From VRUE01 sp963703175 (GTDB lineage: Bacteria; Actinomycetota; Thermoleophilia; Solirubrobacterales; 70-9), in assembly GCA_963703175.1 (NCBI GenBank), contig OY969794.1, positions 2,418,001-2,482,000 of the forward strand: a stretch of DNA of 64,000 bases. Direction: 5' to 3'. Numbering within the stretch: the first letter of the stretch is position 1; the number at the start of each line of letters is the position of its first letter. Shown here piece after piece: positions 9,086-16,518 of this stretch. The position numbers and the translations under genes are program-made. The notes beneath the pieces were generated by a model. The model saw only the letters and a list, made by a program, of their open reading frames with translations, had not been told where the DNA came from and did not search any database.

Positions 9086-9676
9086 ATGCCTAAACCGAGC
9101 GGATCGCAGGTCATCGTCTATGGCGCCGTCGCGGTCGCCCTACTACTGGTCGGGGCGAGGGCAATACGTGCCGAGGGTGACGGTGGAGCAGCTTCCGCCG
9201 CCGCGCGGTCGATCCCGAATGACTCGGCCAACTTCAGTCTGAAATCCGACGGTGGTCCGGATGTAGTTGTTGACGTCGCCGGCGCCGTGCGTCGCCCGGG
9301 CGTATATCGACTGCCGGTCGGCGCACGGGTCGTTGACGCAATCGAACGCGCCGGCGGTCCAGCGGGAGGTGCCTTGTTGGAAGGGATCAACCGGGCCGCC
9401 CGGTTGGCAGACGGGCAGCAAGTGATGGTGCCCGAACGCGGCCCCGACGGGACGACCGCGCTTGCGGGAGCTACTGCGGAAGACGGCCCGATCAGCCTGG
9501 GCAGCGCCAGCGTCGAGCAGCTCGAAACGATCGACGGCATCGGTCCGGTGACAGCGGCCAAGATCGTCGAGTACCGCGATCAGCATGGCGGCCTTTCCTC
9601 GGTCGACCAGCTCGACCAGGTGAGCGGCATCGGCCCGGCGACGATGGAATCTTTGCGCGACCGGCTGCAGCCGTAG
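9086..9676 (+). CDS. comEA: Competence protein ComEA, DNA receptor
   Basis: ComEA binds double-stranded DNA outside the membrane during natural transformation and passes it to ComEC. The 196-residue form from ATG 9086 has an N-terminal membrane anchor (about 7-25), an SLBB domain (about 58-115, with DVAGAVRRPGVYRLP and the AGGP turn), and two helix-hairpin-helix motifs at the C-terminus (GIGPVTAAKIVEYR and VSGIGPATMESLRDRL). A TTG at 9071 would add five residues (MHAWV) and is less likely. comEC follows after four bases. Confidence 0.93.
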   Translation: MPKPSGSQVIVYGAVAVALLLVGARAIRAEGDGGAASAAARSIPNDSANFSLKSDGGPDVVVDVAGAVRRPGVYRLPVGARVVDAIERAGGPAGGALLEGINRAARLADGQQVMVPERGPDGTTALAGATAEDGPISLGSASVEQLETIDGIGPVTAAKIVEYRDQHGGLSSVDQLDQVSGIGPATMESLRDRLQP

Positions 9677-9680
9677 CGCT

Positions 9681-11564
9681 ATGCGCCCTGCTGTCCCGCG
9701 TCTGCCGCCGCTCCTCGTCGCCGGCGCCGTGGTGTTGGCGCTGTCACATGGCGACGAGATTCGCAGCCGGGCGGAGGTCGCATTGGACAGGGGGATGCCG
9801 ATACGGGAGGCAGCGCTGGCGCGTGGCTTTGTCCTTGGCGAGGACGAAGCGGTCGATTCCACGACGACAGAAGACTTCCGTCGCTCGGGGTTGAGTCACC
9901 TGCTTGCCGTTTCGGGTCAGAACGTGGCCTTGCTTGCCCTGCTCGCCATGCCTTTGCTGGCTGCACTGGGGATGCCGCTGCGTACCCGTCTCGTCTGGAT
10001 CCTTGGCCTGATTGCCGCCTATGTGCCGCTGGCCGGCGCCGGCCCATCGATCCAGCGAGCGGGAATCATGGGGGCGCTGAGCGTGCTGGCGACACTGGCC
10101 GGAAGGCGCGCCTCGCGCCTCTATGCCCTCGCGGTTGCCGCTGTCGTCCTGCTCGTGCTCGAGCCCGGGATCGCCGCCGACGTTGGCTGGCAGCTCAGCT
10201 TTGCTGCCGTGCTCGGGATCCTCTTGCTTGCAGTGCCGTTGCGCGCTGCGATCACAGCCTTGATTGGTGCCGGCGGCTGGCGCCGCCCACTGGCCGACGG
10301 TGCGGCGATGACGATCGCCGCCAGCCTCGCCACCGCGCCACTGATCGCCTTCCACTTCGAATCGATCTCGACCATGACCTTGATCGCCAACTTGCTGGCG
10401 CTGCCGGCGGTGCCGCCGGCGATGTGGCTGGGCATGCTGAGCGCCGTGGTTGGCCAGGTGCCGGGTGCTCCGGTAGAGGCGCTAAACGCGCTCGACGCTC
10501 TCGTGCTCGCCTACATCGCACAGGTGGCTGCTTGGTGCGGTCGCCCGAGCTGGGCCTATCTACACATGCGACTGGGAGTAGGTGGCCTGCTCGCCTCCTA
10601 TCTGGGAATAGCGGCGACGGCGATTCTCGCTCTGCGTTTTACCCGACTGCGCCGGCTTGAGGGCTTGCGTGACCCCAAGCCCGCCGACGGGCCGAAAACA
10701 GGAGCCGGGATCCTCTTTTCGGCCCGTCGGCGGGCTGTCTGGCTTGTATTGGGGCTGGGCGTCGCGGCGCTTGCGCTCGCCGGCTCGTTGCTCGCACCGG
10801 GAGGCGATGCTGCGGCTGGGATGCCGGCTGGGCTGCGCGTCTCGGTCCTCGACATCGGCCAGGGCAACGCGATCTTGCTGCAGCCACGCCACGCGCCAGC
10901 GGTGCTGGTCGACGGCGGTCCGCCGGGCAACGGACTTGTCGCCAAGCTGCACGCAGCCGGCGTGGACCGGCTCGGGGCGGCGATCGTCACCCACGACCAG
11001 TCGGATCATGCGGGTGGAATCCAGGAACTGCTGGAAGCGATGCCGGTCGGACAGCTGCTCTACGGAGTGCTCGGTCGGCAGATGCTTTCCGAGGCCTCTG
11101 CTGCAAGGGTTCCTGCCCACCGCGTCGCCGAGGGCAGCGAGCTTCGTTCCGCCGGGATGCGTCTCGACGTTCTCTGGCCCCCGGCCGAGCTGCTGGCCGG
11201 CTCCCATCGCGGCGAGGATCCCAACCATCTCGCCGTCGTCCTGGTCGCCCACTGGCGCCGCTTCTCGATGCTGTTGACGGCCGACGCCGAGGCGGAAACA
11301 ACCCCGCTGGACCCAGGTCCCGTCGATGTGCTCAAGGTTGCTCATCACGGCAGCGATGACGCTGGTCTCGGCGGGTTGCTGGACCGCACTCGGCCACAGT
11401 TGGCGGTTATTTCCGTCGGCGCCGATAACCCCTTCGGCCATCCCACTCCGGCGACGCTGGCGACTCTCGATGCTCATGGAGTACCTGTCCTGCGGACTGA
11501 CCGCGACGGCACGATCTCGATCGACGTCAGCCCGGATTCGATCGACGTTGACAACGATGGTTGA
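9681..11564 (+). CDS. comEC: ComEC/Rec2 DNA-uptake channel, with an in-frame palindromic insert
   Basis: ComEC is the membrane channel that brings single-stranded DNA into the cell. The 627-residue protein keeps the competence domain (GLSHLLAVSGQNVALLA near residue 72, many membrane helices) and a C-terminal metallo-beta-lactamase-like domain (from about 388, VLDIGQGNAILLQ, later VAHHGSDD). It is shorter than usual at the N-terminus: only about 65 residues precede the competence motif, so most of the usual soluble N-terminal domain is missing. The lactamase motif reads THDQSDH, with Gln at the second His position. Residues about 333-352 come from a palindromic element (10678-10736) lying between two membrane helices. 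Confidence 0.9.
   Translation: MRPAVPRLPPLLVAGAVVLALSHGDEIRSRAEVALDRGMPIREAALARGFVLGEDEAVDSTTTEDFRRSGLSHLLAVSGQNVALLALLAMPLLAALGMPLRTRLVWILGLIAAYVPLAGAGPSIQRAGIMGALSVLATLAGRRASRLYALAVAAVVLLVLEPGIAADVGWQLSFAAVLGILLLAVPLRAAITALIGAGGWRRPLADGAAMTIAASLATAPLIAFHFESISTMTLIANLLALPAVPPAMWLGMLSAVVGQVPGAPVEALNALDALVLAYIAQVAAWCGRPSWAYLHMRLGVGGLLASYLGIAATAILALRFTRLRRLEGLRDPKPADGPKTGAGILFSARRRAVWLVLGLGVAALALAGSLLAPGGDAAAGMPAGLRVSVLDIGQGNAILLQPRHAPAVLVDGGPPGNGLVAKLHAAGVDRLGAAIVTHDQSDHAGGIQELLEAMPVGQLLYGVLGRQMLSEASAARVPAHRVAEGSELRSAGMRLDVLWPPAELLAGSHRGEDPNHLAVVLVAHWRRFSMLLTADAEAETTPLDPGPVDVLKVAHHGSDDAGLGGLLDRTRPQLAVISVGADNPFGHPTPATLATLDAHGVPVLRTDRDGTISIDVSPDSIDVDNDG
10678..10736. repeat. Palindromic element 1 (family C), inside comEC
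   Basis: A perfect 21-bp inverted repeat: arms 10678-10698 and 10716-10736, around a 17-base loop that contains GGATCC. It is read in frame as part of comEC, in a loop between two membrane helices. The segment GGGCCGAAAACAGGAGCC is closely matched by GGGGCGAAAAACAGGACGCC in the element at 16781-16900, so the two are related copies. Such an arm cannot arise from coding constraint alone. Confidence 0.85.
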
Positions 11565-11668
11565 GGCCCGTGTGGTCGCCAGCGTGCCTAGGCACGAACT
11601 CAACGAATCTACGAATCGAAATTGGGGCTATGTCGCCACCGGGCTTGTCGCCTGGCCCGCTGTGACCG

Positions 11669-12406
11669 ATGGGCGTAGTGGTGCACTACAAGCGTGGAAA
11701 GCCGTGGCTGTTATCGGGTGCAAGGAAGAGTCTCCTTGGCGATGGCATCTTGGATCGGGCCCGCGCAACGTCGTTGGCGCTGCTTGGAGTGACCGCCGCG
11801 CTCGGCCTCGCGATGGTCGCCTTGGCGCTTAACCAGAACTGGCCGTTGGTCCCCGGCGCGCCGATTCCAGGTTTTGGAGACCAGCAGGAGGCGATCGGCG
11901 ACGCTGCCATAGCGGCGGCAGCGAAATCCGCGAGCGACCGTGGTGGGGCGCTCCAAGGTGCAGTCGGGGGACAAGGACCCAAGACTTCGATCCGTCCAGC
12001 GAGGAAAGGGGCGGCGGAGCCGCACACGCACGTCGGCTCGCAGCCACCGATCTCGGAAAGCGTCCTCGTCTCCGACTCCACCCCCGCGGCCTCGCCTGTC
12101 GATAGCCCTGGTGGCGATGCGTCGCCGGTCCCGGCCCCGGCCGCCCAGCAGCCGACCGCAACGCCGGCCCCGGTTGCCCCGCCTACTCCCGCTCCCGAAG
12201 TTTCGTCTTCGTCCCAACCACCGGCGGATTCGGTAAGCGCTCCGCCCGTTCAGACTCCCGTACCCGCGGCCGGGACCCCGCCGGCGGAATCGCCTGAAGA
12301 AGTTGACGACGACCAGCCAGAAGAAGAAGAGGACTGGGGTGGCGACGACGACTCCGACGGTTGGCATCACGGTCACGGTCACGGCTACGGACACGGCCAC
12401 TGGTAG
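11669..12406 (+). CDS. Membrane-anchored Pro-rich protein with a His/Gly tail
   Basis: A 245-residue protein of unknown function starting at ATG 11669. There is one membrane segment at about residues 35-54 (TSLALLGVTAALGLAMVALA). After it comes a long low-complexity stretch rich in Pro, Ala, Ser and Thr (about 120-205), an acidic patch (EEVDDDQPEEEEDWGGDDD) and a C-terminus of alternating His and Gly (HHGHGHGYGHGH). The layout suggests a surface or envelope protein whose tail could bind metal ions. No catalytic domain is visible. It lies downstream of comEC and just before an insertion sequence. Confidence 0.65.
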   Translation: MGVVVHYKRGKPWLLSGARKSLLGDGILDRARATSLALLGVTAALGLAMVALALNQNWPLVPGAPIPGFGDQQEAIGDAAIAAAAKSASDRGGALQGAVGGQGPKTSIRPARKGAAEPHTHVGSQPPISESVLVSDSTPAASPVDSPGGDASPVPAPAAQQPTATPAPVAPPTPAPEVSSSSQPPADSVSAPPVQTPVPAAGTPPAESPEEVDDDQPEEEEDWGGDDDSDGWHHGHGHGYGHGHW

Positions 12407-12467
12407 TGGCCGCTGTCCGCGCATCTAGCTGTCCCGCCCAAAGACGTCGTGAACAGCTGAAGTAGCG

Positions 12468-12497
12468 CCGCCCCCGGTTCCGCGGAACCGGGGGCGG
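12468..12497. repeat. Perfect 30-bp palindrome
   Basis: A fully self-complementary 30-base sequence (centre CCGCGG, arms CCGCCCCCGGTTC and its complement) about 60 bases after the Pro/His-rich gene and 15 bases before the probable left end of the IS481-type element. It could be a strong transcription stop, though no T-run follows, or another member of the palindromic elements seen elsewhere in the window. It shares no clear core with those families. Confidence 0.6.
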
Positions 12498-12511
12498 GCT
12501 GAAAGAGCATC

Positions 12512-13507
12512 CGGGCCCAACCCGAGGCTTGGGGTCTTGCGAGATCTCAAGTCAAAGGAGAACCCGGATGAACATTCACCCTAGGGCCAAGCTCGGACCG
12601 GCGGCCCGCTATGAGCTCTGCCAGGCCATCGCGGCGGGGGCCTCGATGCGCAGCGCCGCCAGGGCCTTTTCCGTCGCCCCAGCGACAGCCCACAAGTGGT
12701 GGCACAGGTTTCGTGCTGGAGAGGGCTTGGCAGATCGCTCCAGCCGCCCGCACCGCAGCCCTCACATGCTCCCCGCGGCTCAGCAGGAGCGGATCTGCGA
12801 GGTCCGCCGCCACACCGGCTGGGGTCCGAGGCTGATCGCCGGCATCACTGGCCATCCCCACTCGACCGTCCACCGCACCCTCTTGCGTCACGGGATCTCC
12901 CGGTCGCCCAGGCCGACCCGCGAGCGAGTGGTCCGCTACGAGTGGCCTTGCCCCGGAGACCTCCTACACGTCGACACCAAACGCTACGCGCGCTTTGAGC
13001 GGCCCGGCCACCGGGTGACCGGAGTCCGCGACAAGACCAGCGCCGAGCTGCGGGCCGGCTGGGGCTATGAGTTCGCTCACTCAATCGTCGACGATCACTC
13101 GCGCCTGGCCTACGCCGAGCTTCATCCCGACGAGCGAGCCGAGACCGTTGTTGCCTTCATGCGTCGCGCCCTCTCTTTCTTCGAGGGCCACGGAATCGCT
13201 ACCAGGCGCCTAATGAGCGACAACGCCTGGTGCTACACCCACTCCCGCCGCTTGGCCGAGCTGCTGGAAGAACGAGACATCGCCCACCTGACGATCAGGC
13301 CACGCCGCCCCCAGACCAACGGGAAGGTGGAGCGCTTCCAGCAGACGATGGCACGCGAGTGGGCCTATGGACCCACCTACCGCACCTCAGACGATCGCGC
13401 AAAGGCCCTGCCACACTGGCTCGACTACTACAACGAAGCAAGACCCCACAGCTCAATCGGAGACCGGCCGCCGATCAGCCGCGTTCACGACGTGTCGGGT
13501 TAGGACA
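12512..13507 (+). mobile_element. IS481-family insertion sequence, about 1 kb
   Basis: The element contains one intact transposase gene. Probable terminal repeats are GCCCAACCCGA at 12515-12525 and its near complement TCGGGTTAGGAC at 13495-13506 (about 9 of 10 bases paired), the right one overlapping the transposase stop. I see no clear target-site duplication, so the exact ends are approximate. The right end lies only about 14 bases before the holA start, so the insertion probably separated holA from its original promoter. Confidence 0.65.
12568..13503 (+). CDS. IS481-family transposase
   Basis: A 311-residue DDE transposase starting at ATG 12568, with a strong ribosome site AAAGGAG nine bases upstream. 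The N-terminus is a helix-turn-helix region (ARYELCQAIAAG...MRSAARAFSVAPATAHKWWHRF), followed by a second HTH (GWGPRLIAGITGHPHSTVHRTL). The rve integrase core has catalytic Asp in HVDTKR, Asp in MSDNAW and Glu in NGKVERF; the PQTNGKVER block is typical of IS481 and IS3 relatives. The C-terminus ends with YYNEARPHSSIGDRPPISR. All key residues are intact, so the element may be active. Confidence 0.93.
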   Translation: MNIHPRAKLGPAARYELCQAIAAGASMRSAARAFSVAPATAHKWWHRFRAGEGLADRSSRPHRSPHMLPAAQQERICEVRRHTGWGPRLIAGITGHPHSTVHRTLLRHGISRSPRPTRERVVRYEWPCPGDLLHVDTKRYARFERPGHRVTGVRDKTSAELRAGWGYEFAHSIVDDHSRLAYAELHPDERAETVVAFMRRALSFFEGHGIATRRLMSDNAWCYTHSRRLAELLEERDIAHLTIRPRRPQTNGKVERFQQTMAREWAYGPTYRTSDDRAKALPHWLDYYNEARPHSSIGDRPPISRVHDVSG

Positions 13508-13521
13508 TCTAGACTCGGTCA

Positions 13522-14502
13522 ATGGCCGAGGAGATGCACTCGCTCTACCTGATTGCCGGAACCGACGGCGCGAAGATCGATGCAACTCGCTTGCGTCTGC
13601 GAGCTCGGGCGGAGCGCGACGGAGGAACTGCCTCGTTGCAGATTTTTGAAGCCGGCGAGGGGCGTGGCGCGCCCGATCACGAAGCGCTGCTGCTGGCGAT
13701 CCCGGCGATGTCACTTACCGAGTCACGCCGTTACCTACTGGCGGACGGGGTCGAGCGTTGGCGCGACCGGCAGCTCGAAGCGGTGGCCGCGGCGCTCGGC
13801 GAGCTTCCGCCCGACCTCAGCGTCGTCTTGATCGCCCGCGCCAAGGCGCCGGCGAAGCTGGTCAAAGCGGTCAAAGCGGCAAAGGGAGAGATCTACGAAT
13901 TTGAGGCACCGAAAGCCAGGGATATGCCACGAGCCTTGGTAGCCGACGCTAAGCGCCTCAATTTCCGCCTCGATCCGGCGGCCGCACGCATGCTGGTCGA
14001 CCGCATGGGCGCAAACCCGCAGCGGCTCCGCAACGAGCTCGAGCGTCTCGCGCTCTGGGCCGGGGAGGGGGGAGAGGTGGGCGCTGCCGACCTCGACGCG
14101 ATGATCGCCGATACCTCTGAAGCGGTCGTATGGGCTCTCTCCGACGCCCTGCTCGAACATGACGCCGCCGGCGCCTTGCGGATTTCCGAGCGCCTGATCT
14201 CCCAGGGCGAGAACGTCACCGGCTTGATCTACGGTCTTGCATCACGTCTACGCAAAGCTTGTGCTGCCGCGGCCATGTTGGAAGAGGGGAAGCCGCCAAA
14301 CCAGGTCGAGTCAAGTCTCGGTATGCACCCATACGCTGCTAAGCAGTTGGTCCGCAGACTGCAGGACGCCGACTTGGGCGGGCTGCAGGAGGCGATGATC
14401 GCCCTTGCGGATCTAGAGGTCTGGTGCCGCGGGGGGGCCGACTACGGCGACGAGCTGGCGCTGACCCTGGCTCTGCGTGCCGCGGCCGGCACGCCGGCCT
14501 GA
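13522..14502 (+). CDS. holA: DNA polymerase III subunit delta
   Basis: HolA opens the beta clamp as part of the clamp loader. The 326-residue protein fits the family: N-terminal MHSLYLIAGTDG strand, the RRYLLADGVERW and DLSVVLIARAKAP segments of the RecA-like domain, and a C-terminal helical collar domain (YGLASRLRKACAAAAMLEEGKPP). It starts at ATG 13522, with ATG 13534 as an alternative. Its stop touches the stop of the convergent rpsT gene. The upstream flank is an IS481-type element. Confidence 0.9.
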   Translation: MAEEMHSLYLIAGTDGAKIDATRLRLRARAERDGGTASLQIFEAGEGRGAPDHEALLLAIPAMSLTESRRYLLADGVERWRDRQLEAVAAALGELPPDLSVVLIARAKAPAKLVKAVKAAKGEIYEFEAPKARDMPRALVADAKRLNFRLDPAAARMLVDRMGANPQRLRNELERLALWAGEGGEVGAADLDAMIADTSEAVVWALSDALLEHDAAGALRISERLISQGENVTGLIYGLASRLRKACAAAAMLEEGKPPNQVESSLGMHPYAAKQLVRRLQDADLGGLQEAMIALADLEVWCRGGADYGDELALTLALRAAAGTPA

Positions 14503-14769
14503 CTATTTCGCAGCGCCGAGGGCGATACGCGCGGCTTTTGACTTCTTCCGCGCAGCGGTATTGCGATGCATTGCGCCTTTTTGCGCGGCCTTGCCGATCT
14601 TCGAGACAAGAGCGCGGTGCTCGGCCTCGATCGCGCTTGCGTCGCCACCCTCCACAGCGCTTTCCAGTCGCCGGAAATAGGTCTTGACCGTGCTCGTAAG
14701 GAGCCGGTTCTCGATCCGCTCGCGCTCGCTGCGTAGGATCCGCTTCTTCTGTGAGGCTATGTTGGCCAT
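14503..14769 (-). CDS. rpsT: 30S ribosomal protein S20
   Basis: An 88-residue, lysine/arginine-rich protein with the S20 start MANIASQKKRILRSERERIENR, then KTYFRR and the typical C-terminal half GKAAQKGAMHRNTAARKKSKAA. S20 binds 16S rRNA helices at the base of the small subunit. It is encoded opposite holA, a common arrangement (holA-rpsT) in actinobacteria and others, and is divergent from murJ. Confidence 0.97.
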   Translation of the reverse strand: MANIASQKKRILRSERERIENRLLTSTVKTYFRRLESAVEGGDASAIEAEHRALVSKIGKAAQKGAMHRNTAARKKSKAARIALGAAK

Positions 14770-14838
14770 TAGTCATGTGCCTGAAGCGGCGTCGAGCCAG
14801 CTCCGGGCGGCCGCCGACTATAGCGACTGAGACCGAGC

Positions 14839-16518
14839 TTGGAGACCCCCGAGGCACCTGACAGAGACGAGCGCGCGGAGGCCGAGGTCGCCGAAGACGC
14901 CGCCGTGCGTTCCGCGGAGGCGTTTGAGCCCGGCGAGGAAACCAGCGGCGATCCCGCCCCGGGACGGCAGGCTGGTCGCATTGGCCGCTCGACCGCGTTC
15001 TTCTCGTTGGCTACGGCGGCCTCTCGGATCGCCGGCCTAGTGCGCGAGATCGTCGCCGCCGGCTACTACGGCGTCAGCGGCCCGATGTCGGCCTTCACGA
15101 TCGCCTTTCAGGTCCCCAACCTGATCCGTGCGCTCTTTGCCGATGCGGCGCTGCAGCCGGCGTTCGTCCCGATCTTCACCGAGCAACTGGAGAAGAAGAA
15201 CTACCGCGAGGCGTTCCGAATGGCCTCGACCCTGCTGCTCCTGGTCACCCTCGTCCTCGGTGCGATCACGGCGCTCTTCGTCCTCCTCGCGCCTGTCGTC
15301 ATGCCGCTCTTCGCGCCCGGCTTCGAAGGGGAGATCCTCGACCTTACGGTCACCCTCTCCCAGGTTCTCTTCCCGATCCTCGTCCTGCTCGGGCTGAGCG
15401 GGGTCGTGGTTGGGATCCTCAATAGCTACGACCGCTTCGGCGCTTTTGCGATCTCGCCGCTGTTCTGGAACCTGACGATCATCGCCGTCCTGGTCTTCCT
15501 GATTCCGCATTTTCACGGGCAGAACCGGATCTACGCTTACGCGATCGGGATCCTCGCCGGCACGCTCGTGCAGCTGTTGATCCCCGTTTGGGATCTGCGC
15601 CACACGCCCTTCAAGTTCCGCTGGAGCTTCGATTGGCGCAATCGCGACGTGCACCGCGTCCTGCTGCTGATGCTGCCGGTGACGATCAGCCTCGGGCTGA
15701 TCAACTTCAACCTGCTGATCAACAGTCTCTTCGGCAGCCTCGTCAGCGACCAGGCTCCAGCGGCGATCGACAAGGCGTTCCGGATCTACCAGCTGCCTCA
15801 GGGGATCTTCTCGGTGGCGATCGCCACCGTGCTCTTTCCGACCCTGGCTCGCTTCGCCGCCCGTGGCGAGCACGACAACCTGCGGGCGACGATGGCCAAT
15901 GGAATGCGGCAGATCCTCTTCGTCCTGCTACCAGCCGCCGCCGCTGTTCTTGTCCTCTCCGAGCCGATGATCCGGCTTGTTTACCAGCGCGGTGAGTTCA
16001 CCCCCGAGCAGACGACCCTGGTCGCCACTGCTCTTTTTTGGTTCGCCTTCTCGTTGCCGACTAACGGCCTCTACCTGCTCCAGACCCGCACCTTCTTCAG
16101 CCTCCAGCGTCCCTGGATGGCGACCGGGCTGGCCGCTCTGGACCTCGTCGTCTCGGCGCTGGGGGCCCTGCTTCTCTACAAGCCCTTCGGCACCGGCGGC
16201 ATCGTCGCCGGCACGGGTATCGGCACGACCGCGGCGGTTCTCGCCCAGGCGGTGGTTTTGCGCCGTGAGCTGGGTGGCCTCGAGTTGGGCAGGCTGTGGT
16301 CCACCGGCGTGCGGATCGCCTTGGCGGCAGCTGCTCTTGCCGCGGTCAGCTTCGGAGTCTGGGACATCCTCGACGACGCTCTCGGACGCGACCTGCTCGG
16401 CCAGATTGTCTCGCTCGGCACGGCGCTGGCCCTGGGGGGACTGGTCTACGTGGGTGCAGCCAAGCTTCTCCGCATCGCCGAGCTAGAACAGATCACCCGC
16501 CTCGTCCGCCGCCGCTAG
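14839..16518 (+). CDS. murJ: Lipid II flippase MurJ
   Basis: MurJ flips the cell-wall precursor lipid II across the membrane. The 559-residue protein has about 14 hydrophobic helices and family landmarks: STAFFSLATAASRIAGLVREI at the start of helix 1, GPMSAFTIAFQVPNLIRALFADAALQPAFVP, and the Arg-rich loops. An acidic 50-residue N-terminal extension (EAPDRDERAEAEVAED...) precedes the first helix. The start is taken as TTG 14839, with GTG 14905 as an alternative; there is no ATG before the first helix. The stop abuts the start of the next gene. Confidence 0.93.
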   Translation: METPEAPDRDERAEAEVAEDAAVRSAEAFEPGEETSGDPAPGRQAGRIGRSTAFFSLATAASRIAGLVREIVAAGYYGVSGPMSAFTIAFQVPNLIRALFADAALQPAFVPIFTEQLEKKNYREAFRMASTLLLLVTLVLGAITALFVLLAPVVMPLFAPGFEGEILDLTVTLSQVLFPILVLLGLSGVVVGILNSYDRFGAFAISPLFWNLTIIAVLVFLIPHFHGQNRIYAYAIGILAGTLVQLLIPVWDLRHTPFKFRWSFDWRNRDVHRVLLLMLPVTISLGLINFNLLINSLFGSLVSDQAPAAIDKAFRIYQLPQGIFSVAIATVLFPTLARFAARGEHDNLRATMANGMRQILFVLLPAAAAVLVLSEPMIRLVYQRGEFTPEQTTLVATALFWFAFSLPTNGLYLLQTRTFFSLQRPWMATGLAALDLVVSALGALLLYKPFGTGGIVAGTGIGTTAAVLAQAVVLRRELGGLELGRLWSTGVRIALAAAALAAVSFGVWDILDDALGRDLLGQIVSLGTALALGGLVYVGAAKLLRIAELEQITRLVRRR

